DNA of 64,000 nucleotides from JALYOK01 sp963840785 (GTDB taxonomy: Bacteria; Pseudomonadota; Gammaproteobacteria; Burkholderiales; JALYOK01). Shown here one piece after another: positions 20,488 through 28,476 of the stretch. Both the position numbers and the translations under genes were made by a program. The stretch spans positions 1 through 64,000 of the forward strand of contig CAWJAF010000015.1 in the NCBI GenBank assembly GCA_963840785.1, read 5' to 3'. Below the pieces are notes generated by a model that saw only the letters and a program-made list of their open reading frames with translations, was not told the origin of the DNA and ran no database searches. Each line of letters opens with the position of its first letter. Position 1 is the first letter of the stretch.

Positions 20488-21228
20488 ATGTCAGGCAGGT
20501 TGACCGGAAAAATCGCTGTGGTCACGGCGGCGGCACAGGGCATTGGCCGCGCCACCGCGTTGGCTTTTGCGCGAGAAGGTGCAACAGTATGGGCGACGGA
20601 TTTAAACCCAGACAAACTCGCCGAGCTCACCGCCGCGCCTGGCGTTAAAGTTCGCAAACTCGACGTCATGCAGGAAAGCGAAGTCATCGTCGCCGCGAAG
20701 GCCATCGGCAAAGTTGATGTGCTATTTAACTGCGCGGGCTTCGTTCACCACGGCGATATTTTGCATTGCGAACAAAAAGACTGGGATTTCAGTTTTAATC
20801 TCAATGTTCGTTCGATGTTCTACACCATCAAAGCATTTTTGCCGAGCATGCTGGAAAGCGGCGGCGGCAGCATCGTCAATATCGCCTCGGTCGCATCGAA
20901 CGTGAAGGGCGTACCGAATCGATTTGTATACGGTGCGAGCAAAGCGGCAGTAATCGGATTGACCAAAGCTGTCGCGGCAGATTACGTTGGCAAAAGTATT
21001 CGCTGTAACGCGATCTGCCCCGGCACAGTCGAATCGCCCTCGCTGCAAGAACGCATCAACGCCCTGCCCGATCCCGTACAAGCACGTAAAGATTTCATCG
21101 CGCGACAACCGATGGGGCGCTTAGGAACAGCCGAGGAAATTGCGGCGCTGGCGGTGTATCTTGCGTCGGACGAATCGCGATTTGCGACCGGGCAGGCGTT
21201 TATAGTCGATGGTGGTATGACCACTTAG
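20488..21228 (+). CDS. SDR oxidoreductase, 2-keto-3-deoxy-L-fuconate dehydrogenase-like
   Basis: Intact 246-residue NAD(P)-dependent SDR. TAAAQGIGRATALAFAREGA is the cofactor loop, NCAG the NNAG equivalent, ASVASN carries the catalytic Ser region and YGASKAAVIGLTKAVAADYV the catalytic Tyr-Lys pair; the C-terminus is ATGQAFIVDGGMT. GGAGGG precedes the ATG. The close family (BDH2/DHRS6, 2-keto-3-deoxyfuconate dehydrogenase) has NIASVASNVKGVPNRFVYGASKAAV. The next gene is a fumarylacetoacetate-hydrolase-family enzyme, the usual next step in non-phosphorylative L-fucose/L-rhamnose breakdown. Substrate is inferred from this pairing; the rest of the pathway is not in the window. Confidence 0.8.
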   Translation: MSGRLTGKIAVVTAAAQGIGRATALAFAREGATVWATDLNPDKLAELTAAPGVKVRKLDVMQESEVIVAAKAIGKVDVLFNCAGFVHHGDILHCEQKDWDFSFNLNVRSMFYTIKAFLPSMLESGGGSIVNIASVASNVKGVPNRFVYGASKAAVIGLTKAVAADYVGKSIRCNAICPGTVESPSLQERINALPDPVQARKDFIARQPMGRLGTAEEIAALAVYLASDESRFATGQAFIVDGGMTT

Positions 21229-21261
21229 CATTGAAACACCTACGTGTGGCCCTAGGCCACC

Positions 21262-21338
21262 CCGTCATTCCCGCGAAAGCGGGAATCCATTTGGCCGTTC
21301 AAAGTCAACATGGATTCCGGCTTTCGCGGGAATGACAA
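21262..21338. repeat. Palindromic intergenic repeat, GTCATTCCCGCGAAAGCGGG family
   Basis: Left arm GTCATTCCCGCGAAAGCGGG then AATCCATTTGGCCGTTC; right arm GTCAACATGGATTCC then GGCTTTCGCGGGAATGAC. Nearly perfect pairing with a short loop. Further copies at 48372 and 36048 and a partial one at 43279. Confidence 0.85.
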
Positions 21339-21382
21339 CTTAATCACAGTTTCCTATTTCAAACGTATTCAAGAGGACAACC

Positions 21383-22240
21383 ATGAAACTACTACGCTAC
21401 GGCCCGCTCGGCGGCGAAAAACCTGGCATGCTCGACAGCGCCGGCAAAATCCGCGATTTATCGAAAGTCACATCGGATCTATATCCCGACGTAATTTCCG
21501 TGATGGGTCAGCAAACGCTGAAGAACATCAATCCGGAAACCTTGCCGTTGGTCGAAGGCAATCCGCGCATTTCCGCGCCGGTTGCGCATATCGGCAAAGT
21601 GATTTGTATCGGACTGAACTATTCCGATCACGCGGCGGAATCCGGTTTACCGGTACCGAAGGAACCGATCATTTTCATGAAGCCGACAACAGCGATTAAC
21701 GGCCCGAACGACCCGGTGATGATTCCGCGCGACTCGGTGAAAAGCGATTGGGAAGTTGAATTGGGAATCGTCATCGGCCGCATCGCCCAGCATGTGCCGT
21801 TGGATTCCGCGTTGGATTATGTCGCCGGTTACACCATCGTCAACGACGTCTCCGAGCGCGAATTTCAAATCGAGCGCGGCGGCACGTGGGACAAGGGCAA
21901 GGGCTGCGATACCTTCGCGCCAATTGGCCCGTGGCTCGTTACAAAAGACGAAGTGCCCGACCCGCAAAACCTCAGCATGTTTTTGGAAGTGAACGGCCAT
22001 CGCTGGCAAAACGGCAACACCAAAACCATGATTTTCGACGTCAAAACCATCGTCAGCTATGTCAGTAAGTTCATGACCTTAATGCCGGGGGATGTGATCG
22101 CAACCGGCACGCCACCTGGCGTAGGCATGGGCGTGAAGCCGAATCCGGTGTTCTTAAAAGTTGGCGACAAAATGAAAGTCGGCATCCAAGGCCTGGGCGA
22201 GCAGAACCAGGAATGTATTGCATGGAAACCGTTGATGTAA
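21383..22240 (+). CDS. Fumarylacetoacetate hydrolase-family protein (2,4-diketo-3-deoxy-L-fuconate hydrolase-like)
   Basis: Intact 285-residue enzyme. The metal-dependent FAH C-terminal domain starts at KVICIGLNYSDHAAESGLPVP and has the metal ligands in DWEVELGIVIGR (Glu) and NDVSEREFQIERGGTWDKGKG (Asp), with the closing motif GDVIATGTPPGVGMG. AGAGGA lies before the ATG. It cleaves a C-C bond of a 2,4-diketo acid in the family members closest by pattern; many genomes annotate it as ureidoglycolate lyase. Linked to the SDR upstream with a palindromic repeat between them. A clear terminator follows. Confidence 0.85.
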   Translation: MKLLRYGPLGGEKPGMLDSAGKIRDLSKVTSDLYPDVISVMGQQTLKNINPETLPLVEGNPRISAPVAHIGKVICIGLNYSDHAAESGLPVPKEPIIFMKPTTAINGPNDPVMIPRDSVKSDWEVELGIVIGRIAQHVPLDSALDYVAGYTIVNDVSEREFQIERGGTWDKGKGCDTFAPIGPWLVTKDEVPDPQNLSMFLEVNGHRWQNGNTKTMIFDVKTIVSYVSKFMTLMPGDVIATGTPPGVGMGVKPNPVFLKVGDKMKVGIQGLGEQNQECIAWKPLM

Positions 22241-22269
22241 TCGTATCGAATCCGCTACGATACAAAAAA

Positions 22270-22293
22270 GCCGCAGGTGTCTGCGGCTTTTTT
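22270..22293 (+). terminator. Rho-independent terminator after FAH-family gene
   Basis: Perfect 7-bp stem GCCGCAG/CTGCGGC with a 4-base loop, preceded by A6 and followed by T6. The A run on the left makes it usable in both directions, serving the convergent gene that ends at 22360. Confidence 0.9.
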
Positions 22294-22359
22294 ATTGGAA
22301 CGCCGATAAACTTTGAATCGGCAAGGCTCCTAACGCCAAAGCGCGCTGTATGCATACCC

Positions 22360-23298
22360 TCAACCCGATGGCCATTGCGATTGAATCGCATCCAAATGCT
22401 TTTTCAAGCCTTCTTCAATCTTTGCCTTACCAGCAATCGTGTTTTCATAAAAAAGAGTTCGAAAGGGCGAAACATCAAATGGTAGCTTGGTATCCCGTTC
22501 CGCTAACAAAATCGTGGGCTTTCTAACGGCATATGCATACCCCACTTCCCAATACACGTTTGCATTGATTGGAGTAATGTCAGCCACGACTGCTTTGGCT
22601 TCCTGGATCTCACGTTCGATATCACTAATTATCAGACCCGGTCCATATGCCTCATCCCCGCGAATGACGACGAAACCCGCGCTTTTTCCGACGGGCGCGA
22701 TCACGTCGCTGTACATTTGATTGTAGGGACTCGTGAACTGCATGATCACGAAAAGTTTAGGGCTCTGTGGCGACACGGAAAAATCCGAGATTGAAACGTC
22801 CTGTCTGCCCATTGCCCATACACCGGCTTGACCGTGCGGCAGAGGAAACGGGAGCGCAGCGTCTAGGATCTTTACCCCGTCAATGCTGATGGATACCCAC
22901 GAGCCCGTGACGTGCACCTCTAACAGGTATGTTTGGTTGGGATTCAATTGATCCATCGAACCTAGTGAGGCGTGGTGTTGCCACTCTTGCCCACTCCACG
23001 TCCTTAGCGAGCAAAGGCTTGTGCCACCGATTTGTACCAGGACAAACGCTTGTGAAGTTGGCTGATAGTGCAGAATGAGCCCGGCGGCCGTTGGGCTGGC
23101 TGTGCCACGAAACTCAAATTTAGCACCTATTTTCCCACCTCCAAAGTATTGGTTGGAGACAAAGTTTCCGATTTCTACTCTTGGTTGACCCTCTTCGGAC
23201 GTTTGTTCACCGCCCTTGAAGATAATCGAACTACCTTTAATCGTGTAGCTTCCGAGCACAGATAACCAACGAATGTTCGTTATTGAATTTGCGTTCAT
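22360..23298 (-). CDS. Lectin-like domain fused to a TIR-like / nucleoside deoxyribosyltransferase-like domain
   Basis: 312 residues, no signal peptide. Residues 10-175 form a beta-rich concanavalin-like (LamG or 3-keto-disaccharide-hydrolase-like) module: GKIGAKFEFRG, GLILHYQPTSQAFVLVQIGG, YLLEVHVTGSWVSISIDGVKI, GQAGVWAM. Residues 181-305 match the TIR-like/N-deoxyribosyltransferase-like fold: KLFVIMQFTSPYNQMYSDVI, GDEAYGPGLIISDIEREIQ, AKAVVADITPINANVYWEVGYA, KPTILLAERDTKLPFDVSPFRT. Glu251 in NVYWEVGYA lies where these enzymes have their catalytic Glu. The family is known from bacterial immune and NAD- or nucleotide-cleaving proteins. Lone gene between convergent FAH and a small exported protein; looks accessory. 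Domain calls are from motif recognition only. Confidence 0.65.
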   Translation of the reverse strand: MNANSITNIRWLSVLGSYTIKGSSIIFKGGEQTSEEGQPRVEIGNFVSNQYFGGGKIGAKFEFRGTASPTAAGLILHYQPTSQAFVLVQIGGTSLCSLRTWSGQEWQHHASLGSMDQLNPNQTYLLEVHVTGSWVSISIDGVKILDAALPFPLPHGQAGVWAMGRQDVSISDFSVSPQSPKLFVIMQFTSPYNQMYSDVIAPVGKSAGFVVIRGDEAYGPGLIISDIEREIQEAKAVVADITPINANVYWEVGYAYAVRKPTILLAERDTKLPFDVSPFRTLFYENTIAGKAKIEEGLKKHLDAIQSQWPSG

Positions 23299-23450
23299 GG
23301 CTTCTAAGAAAAGGTTAGAGAAAACTAGGCCACAGATATGAGATTACATATTCATTGAATGACGCCGGTTCTGGGCTCAATCTGTAAGTTAAACTGAACG
23401 TCTTTCATACCATCGCGTACCGTACCCCAAAATACCTGCGCCAGATAGAT

Positions 23451-23699
23451 CTACTTTCGATCGCGCAACTTCGCCGCCTGCTCGATCACTCGTTCAGCTT
23501 CGTGATGCTTACCGAACCGATGCAACTGCGCGCTCTCGGCGCGCAAGCGCTTTACTTCCTCTTGATACGCATGCGACGGATGCTCGCCCATTTCCAATGC
23601 CGCTGCCACTTCTTTCGCGTCTACATGGAATCCATGGCCCATCGCAAATCCGCTGCTCAACGCAATTGTCCCCACTAAACACATGCCTGCAATTTTCAC
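23451..23699 (-). CDS. Small exported protein, unknown function
   Basis: 82 residues from GTG 23699, with GGGAG upstream. N-terminal signal peptide (MKIAGMCLVGTIALSSGFAMG), then a charged helical region GHGFHVDAKEVAAALEMGEHPSHAY and EEVKRLRAESAQLHRFGKHHEAERVIEQAAKL, which may form a coiled coil or metal-binding helix (several His). No family recognised. Divergent from the gene starting at 23811. Confidence 0.5.
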   Translation of the reverse strand: MKIAGMCLVGTIALSSGFAMGHGFHVDAKEVAAALEMGEHPSHAYQEEVKRLRAESAQLHRFGKHHEAERVIEQAAKLRDRK

Positions 23700-23810
23700 A
23701 CTTCGCTCCCGTAAAAAATCCGCGCACTGCGCGTATCAACATGGTTAACCATTGCGTTAGAATACCAGAATAGTTCAGATGATTAATGTTTTCAGGAATG
23801 GGTGGGCGTT

Positions 23811-24128
23811 ATGGCTTTAGAAGCGAAAGAGCAAGAAATTGCGATGCTGCGCGGTGAAATGGAATTGTTGATGGGCGAACGTGATGGCTTGTTGAAAATC
23901 GCCGGTGCAGCCGCAGCGTTTGTGGCAAATGTCGACGTCAACGCTTTGCCTCGTGGCTGCTGGGACGCGGCAGATTTGCTTGGCGAAAGTCTGAACGAGG
24001 TCTCGGAAGATACGCTAAAAGATGCGCTTGCCGCGGTCGAGGCGGAAGTCGAATTCGACATTATCGATCGTCGCAAGCAAGAACGTTTCGAGCGGACTGC
24101 GCAGAAAAAACCGAAATCCTTTAAGTAA
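23811..24128 (+). CDS. Hypothetical cytoplasmic coiled-coil protein
   Basis: About 105 residues. Starts MALEAKEQEIAMLRGEMELLMGERDGLLKIAGAAAAF, a likely coiled coil, then an acidic middle (DLLGESLNEVSEDTLKDALAAVEAEVEFD) and a basic tail (RRKQERFERTAQKKPKSFK). ATG 23811 is preferred to GTG 23802. I do not recognise a family. The stop is 8 bases before the threonine-dehydratase-like gene on the same strand, so it may share its transcript. Confidence 0.5.
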   Translation: MALEAKEQEIAMLRGEMELLMGERDGLLKIAGAAAAFVANVDVNALPRGCWDAADLLGESLNEVSEDTLKDALAAVEAEVEFDIIDRRKQERFERTAQKKPKSFK

Positions 24129-24136
24129 ATGCCGTC

Positions 24137-25104
24137 GTGGCCGCCCTACCCAGCTATCAAGATGTTGAGGCGGCGGCGCAGCGCCTCGCAGGCGTTGCCA
24201 ATCGCACGCCTGTTTTCACCTCCCGCACTATTAACGAACAAACCGGCGCACAAGTATTTTTCAAGTGCGAGAATTTTCAGCGCATCGGGGCATTTAAATT
24301 TCGCGGCGCTTATAACGCCCTCGCGCAACTAAGCGACGAGCAGAAAAAGCGCGGCGTAATCGCCTATTCATCCGGCAATCACGCGCAAGCCGTCGCGCTC
24401 GCGGGACGATTGCTGGGGATCAAAGCCACGATCGTGATGCCGAACGATGCACCGGCAATCAAGATTGCCGCGACACGAGGCTATGGCGCCGAGGTGATTC
24501 TATATGTTTTTGGCAAGGAGACAACGTGAAGTCGTGGCGCAGAAAATCGCAGACGGAACGCGGCCTGGAAATCATTCCGCCATTCAATCATCCTCACGTC
24601 ATCGCCGGCCAAGGCACGGCGGCTAAAGAGTTGATTGAAGAGGTCGGTGAACTCGATTATTTATTCGTTTGCGTCGGCGGTGGCGGTCTTATTTCCGGCT
24701 GCGCGCTCGCCACGAATGCGCTGTCCCCGAATTGCAAAGTCATCGGCGTCGAGCCGGAAATGGGCGACGACGCAACGCGCTCGTTTCATAGCAAAACCCT
24801 GCAAACTGCGCCGCGTGCGCAGGAAACGATCGCGGACGGCGCGCGTACACCATCACTCGGGTCGATCACATTCCCGCTGGTCTTCAATCATTGCCACGAT
24901 TTCGTTACGGTTAGCGACGCGGCGTTAATCAGAACGATGCGTTATCTTTTCGAGCGCATGAAAATTGTCGTCGAACCGACCGGCGCGTTAGCAGCCGCGG
25001 CAGTGCTCGAAAATAAACTCAATATCACCGGCAAAAAGGTCGGCGTCATTATCAGCGGTGGAAACACCGATCCTGAATTCTTCGCGCGAGTTCTCGCACC
25101 GTAA
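24137..25104 (+). pseudogene. Catabolic-type threonine/serine dehydratase (PLP fold II), split by two frameshifts
   Basis: About 322 residues without the ACT regulatory domain, so of the TdcB/serine-racemase type. Motifs: PLP lysine in GAFKFRGAYNAL, SSGNHAQAVAL, phosphate-binding FVCVGGGGLISGCAL, and end GKKVGVIISGGNTDPEFF. The start is GTG 24137. Frame changes near 24500-24525 and 24550 separate GYGAEVILY, REVVAQKIADG and ERGLEIIPPFNHPHVIAGQGT; two extra bases account for this. Deaminates Thr or Ser to an oxo acid and ammonia. As written, translation stops in the linker between the two domains. Confidence 0.8.
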
Positions 25105-25193
25105 AATTTTGCAGTCGGCAACAAATCGAACGACCACCATGCTCGGGTGGTGGCCCAGTCATTTGCGAACAAAATGCTCTAAAAATCGGACAC

Positions 25194-25224
25194 TTACGTC
25201 ACTTATCGGCAATATGTGACGTAA
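25194..25224. promoter_or_regulatory. Perfect palindrome, likely activator site upstream of sigma-54 promoter
   Basis: TTACGTCAC at 25194-25202 and its exact reverse complement GTGACGTAA at 25216-25224, 13 bases apart. Centred about 104 bases before the predicted +1 at 25313, the usual distance for an enhancer-binding protein of the sigma-54 system. The stretch in between is A/T-rich and could bend. The activator is unknown. Confidence 0.55.
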
Positions 25225-25285
25225 ATTGTCATATGTAATTTATTAGGTGTTTTTACTATTTCAATGATTATTAATGAAAAAATAG

Positions 25286-25302
25286 TTGGCACGGTTACTG
25301 CT
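25286..25302 (+). promoter_or_regulatory. Sigma-54 (-24/-12) promoter
   Basis: TTGGCACGGTTACTGCT has the GG (25288-25289) and GC (25300-25301) dinucleotides exactly ten bases apart and matches the TGGCACG-N4-TTGCT consensus except C for the first T of TTGC. No protein-coding start is near; the next downstream signal is a terminator at 25389-25418. Confidence 0.7.
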
Positions 25303-25312
25303 TTGTAGTAAA

Positions 25313-25418
25313 GTGATGGCAGACTGTAAGGTTTGATGAACGTTCCTCCTCCTCGTTCACCATCATTTTCTCCTCCGAGAGCGGTTGGCCCCACCTAGAA
25401 ATAGGTGGGGTTTTTTTT
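25313..25418 (+). ncRNA. Candidate sigma-54-dependent small RNA with CCUCC loops
   Basis: Predicted transcript of about 106 nucleotides starting with G at 25313, 12 bases after the -12 GC. A 6-bp hairpin (TGAACG 25337-25342 with CGTTCA 25354-25359) displays TTCCTCCTCCT in its loop, which is complementary to Shine-Dalgarno sequences. A second pyrimidine stretch TCTCCTCC (25369-25376) lies unpaired before the terminator stem. No credible open frame is present. The terminator lies 84 bases before the next gene, so this is not its leader. The anti-Shine-Dalgarno loops suggest post-transcriptional repression of mRNAs; targets are unknown. Confidence 0.6.
25389..25418 (+). terminator. Strong rho-independent terminator of the candidate small RNA
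   Basis: Stem CCCCACCT/AGGTGGGG (8 bp, perfect), loop AGAAAT, followed by eight T. Confidence 0.92.
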
Positions 25419-25502
25419 GCCCGTATTTTTCCAAATATTTGAAGGTTTTGGCAGGCAAGCGCTGTATGGTATTGTTCACGTTGTGATTATCAAATCTATC
25501 CT

Positions 25503-26429
25503 ATGACGTTTATCTCGTTGCTCACCGCATTATTGTTGGATTTGTACGTCATCCTTCCCGTGCGCGGTCAATTCGATTTGTTACTGAATGCCTATTCCGA
25601 TTTCGTGCGTCACCAATTGGATGGTGGCGAGCACCGGCTTGGCTTGATCGCGTGGCTTGCGGTGACCCTTCCTGTGGCGCTTGGCATTTGGGTAATCTTT
25701 CTTCTGCTGAACTATTTCAGCCCCGTGCTCGGCTGGCTGTTCAATGTCGCGGTACTATTTTGCTTAATTCACTTTAAGCGCAACGCCGATCGCATGACGG
25801 CAATGGCCATCAATATTCGCAAAGACGACCTCACGGAGGCCCGCGCTGCGCTTGCCGATTGGCGCGGTATGCCTAGCGAAGCGCTTGATGCCTCGGCCCT
25901 GGCACGACTCTCAATCGAGCAAGCTTTCATCGACGTGCACCGCCATTGGTTTGGATTGGTATTTTGGTTTGCGCTGTTACCGGGCCCCACCGGTCCATTG
26001 ATCTATTGGATGGCCTCTCGGCTGCGCGAGGTGTGGGGCGAAGGTAAGCGCGATACAAGCCCAGCATTTGCTGATTTTGCGCGCAAAGCATTTCACTGGA
26101 TCGATTGGATTCCGCAACGCTTTACCGCGATCACGTTCGCGATCGTCGGCAACTTTGAAGACGCTGCATTTTGTTGGCGCTCGCAAGGCCATGCCTGGCC
26201 GGATCGCGACGCCGGTGTGTTGCTGGCGAGCGGCGCGGGCGCGCTCGGCGTACGCCTGGGCGAACCGATCGCGACGAACGAAAAAATCGAATATCGGCCG
26301 GAATTAGGCAGCGGCGAAATCGCCGAGCCGGATCACCTTCACAGCGCCGAAGGCTTGATCTGGCGCTCGATGGTGATTTGGATTGGCTTGTTGCTGTTGC
26401 TTACGGTTGCAAGTTGGTTCGGGCGTTAG
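25503..26429 (+). CDS. CobD/CbiB-family (AmpE-like) membrane protein
   Basis: Intact, 308 residues. Membrane helices at about 5-20, 47-69, 72-90, 150-172 and a C-terminal anchor at 286-304. Family pattern: start MTFISLLTALLLDLYVILPVR, then ALADWRGMPSEALDASALARLSIEQAFIDVHRHWFGLVFWFALLPGPTGPLIYW. In betaproteobacteria such proteins occur outside cobalamin operons, commonly near the M48 protease and orn, as here; a role in cobalamin synthesis is therefore not implied. The stop overlaps the convergent M48 stop by four bases. Confidence 0.8.
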   Translation: MTFISLLTALLLDLYVILPVRGQFDLLLNAYSDFVRHQLDGGEHRLGLIAWLAVTLPVALGIWVIFLLLNYFSPVLGWLFNVAVLFCLIHFKRNADRMTAMAINIRKDDLTEARAALADWRGMPSEALDASALARLSIEQAFIDVHRHWFGLVFWFALLPGPTGPLIYWMASRLREVWGEGKRDTSPAFADFARKAFHWIDWIPQRFTAITFAIVGNFEDAAFCWRSQGHAWPDRDAGVLLASGAGALGVRLGEPIATNEKIEYRPELGSGEIAEPDHLHSAEGLIWRSMVIWIGLLLLLTVASWFGR

Positions 26430-27668
26430 CCCGCGGCCAATAAGCGCTCGATTCGCGTCGCCGCGGGCGGGTGCGAATCATAAAACGCGGAATGCAACGG
26501 ATCGGGCGTAAGCGTTGATGCATTATCTTTGTACAGTTTCACTAACGCGCTGACTAAATCCTTTGCGTTTGCTTGCTGCGCGGCGTATTCATCGGCCTCG
26601 AATTCTTGTTTACGCGAGTAGTAACTCATCAACGGATGCAGCACGTACGTAAAGACCGGCAGCGCGAGGAAGAAGAGAATCAACGCGAGCGCCGTTCCGG
26701 AACGCTCAACACCGAGTCCTTGGAAAAACCACGGCGCATTCATCAACTGCGCCAACAGCCATAGGAATACAAAACTACCAACAAAGGTCAAGACGATGCG
26801 CTTGATAACGTGGCGACGTTTAAAATGTCCTAACTCGTGCGCAAGCACCGCCTCGATCTCATTGCCGGTGAGTGAATTCAGCAGCGTATCGAAGAATACG
26901 ACGCGTTTATTTTTGCCGAATCCGGTGAAATAGGCGTTGCCGTGGCTCGAGCGGGTACTGCCATCCATCACGAACAGGCCCGACGACTGAAACCCGCATT
27001 TTTGCAACAAACGTTCGATGCGCGATTTCAGCTCGGCGTTATCCAGCGGTGTAAATTTATTGAACAGCGGCGCGATCCAAGTCGGAAAAATCGCCAGCAA
27101 AAATAAATTGAACGCCGACCATGCCAACCACGCATAAGAACCACCATTGCTCGCCCAAGCGTTCCATCATCCACAGCGCTGCGAGTACGATTGGCAAACC
27201 GATCGCCGCAGCGAGTAAGCTCTGCTTAATCATGTCGCTGAAAAATAATTTCAACGTCATTTTGTTGAATCCGAAGCGCGCCTCAAGATTAAACGTGCGG
27301 TAAAGCGAAAACGGCAAATCGATCAACGCGGCGATTGCCAACACACTGGCAATCACGGCCACTCCGCTCATCAATCCGTCACCGATTTGGTCACGCCAAA
27401 AACCATCGAGCCAATTGATGCCACCACCGATCGTAAACGCCAGTAACACAATGACGTCGAGAATGACTCCCAGCCCGCTTAAGTTGACTTTGGCATGGGT
27501 GTAGTCGGCCGCCTTTTGATGGGCCTCAAGCGGAATGCTGTCGACGAACTGCGCCGGCAGACGATCGCGATGGGCCATGACGTAGGCGCCATGGCGGAAC
27601 GACAACCAAAGTTTGATCGCCGTGGTAATTGCTAACAGTAACAAGAAAAGAATCGTAAATTTATTCAT
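26426..27668 (-). pseudogene. M48-family (Ste24/CAAX protease-like) membrane metallopeptidase, one frameshift
   Basis: About 414 residues, several membrane helices. The catalytic zinc motif HELGHFKRRHV, the third ligand region KQEFEADEYAAQQA, and the C-terminal DSHPPAATRIERLLAAG are all present. The N-terminal half (27668 to about 27120) has the family signature FNLEARFGFNKMTLKLFFSDMIKQ. One extra base near 27120-27140 separates WWFLCVVG from WLAWSAFNLFLLAIFPTW. A single correction gives a complete enzyme. Divergent from orn. Membrane-embedded with active site facing the cytoplasm or inside the membrane chamber, by analogy with Ste24. Confidence 0.85.
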
Positions 27669-27899
27669 TTGCTTCCAATATTTGATTCGAATTTCGCACT
27701 GCAGTCAAAATGGCGGCACATCTGGACAGCCAATATTGGTGCGGATCTCGGAACATAGGCTGCCACGAACCAAGTACCATGCGCCTTCTGGCATGATGCT
27801 TCCAGCGATTCGACCGCGCGTTCCTAGTGTTGGTTCACATCGCCTTATGTCACAATATGGGGGCTGCGCACTATAACTCAACATTTTAAACCCAAACCC

Positions 27900-28445
27900 A
27901 TGCCCCAAGACAAAAACCGACTGATTTGGATCGATATGGAAATGAGCGGTCTAAATCCGCTCACGGATCGAGTGCTCGAAGTCGCCCTGGTGGTGACTGA
28001 CGCCGATCTCAACACCGTCGCCGAAGCGCCGGTGCTAGTTGTGCACCAAAGCGACGCCGTTCTCGACGGCATGGATAATTGGAACAAGGGCACGCATGCC
28101 CGCTCCGGATTAATCGACAAAGTGAAATCCTCGACGCTGAACGAAGAAGCGGTCGTGACGGCAATGATCGATTTTCTGAAGCCTCTCGTTCCGGCAAACG
28201 CTTCGCCGATGTGCGGCAACTCGATTTGCCAGGATCGGCGCTTCCTCGCAGGGCACATGCCCCAACTTGAGGCATATTTTCATTATCGCAATCTCGATGT
28301 CAGCACACTAAAAGAATTGGCAAAACGCTGGTATCCAGCGGTGTACGACGGCTTCAAAAAAGAGAGCAAACACGAGGCACTAGCGGACATCTACGAATCG
28401 ATCGATGAGCTGAAGTATTACCGCGCAAACCTTTTTAAATCCTAA
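27900..28445 (+). CDS. orn: Oligoribonuclease
   Basis: Intact 181 residues. DEDDh 3'-5' exonuclease that degrades di- to pentanucleotides, including pGpG, the last step of c-di-GMP turnover. Motifs: LIWIDMEMSGL (Exo I), GNSICQDRRFLAGHMP (Exo II) and HEALADIYESIDEL (Exo III with catalytic His and Asp). Length and sequence are typical of proteobacterial Orn. Divergent from the M48 protease gene; followed by glgP 31 bases downstream. Confidence 0.95.
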   Translation: MPQDKNRLIWIDMEMSGLNPLTDRVLEVALVVTDADLNTVAEAPVLVVHQSDAVLDGMDNWNKGTHARSGLIDKVKSSTLNEEAVVTAMIDFLKPLVPANASPMCGNSICQDRRFLAGHMPQLEAYFHYRNLDVSTLKELAKRWYPAVYDGFKKESKHEALADIYESIDELKYYRANLFKS

Positions 28446-28476
28446 TCCGGCATATTTTTTGCATTGAGTTCATCCT

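Noticed and set aside
25203..25394. 63-codon minus-strand frame across the small-RNA region
   Set aside because: It crosses the sigma-54 promoter and has no ribosome-binding site or protein resemblance; the promoter/hairpin/terminator arrangement on the plus strand explains the region better.
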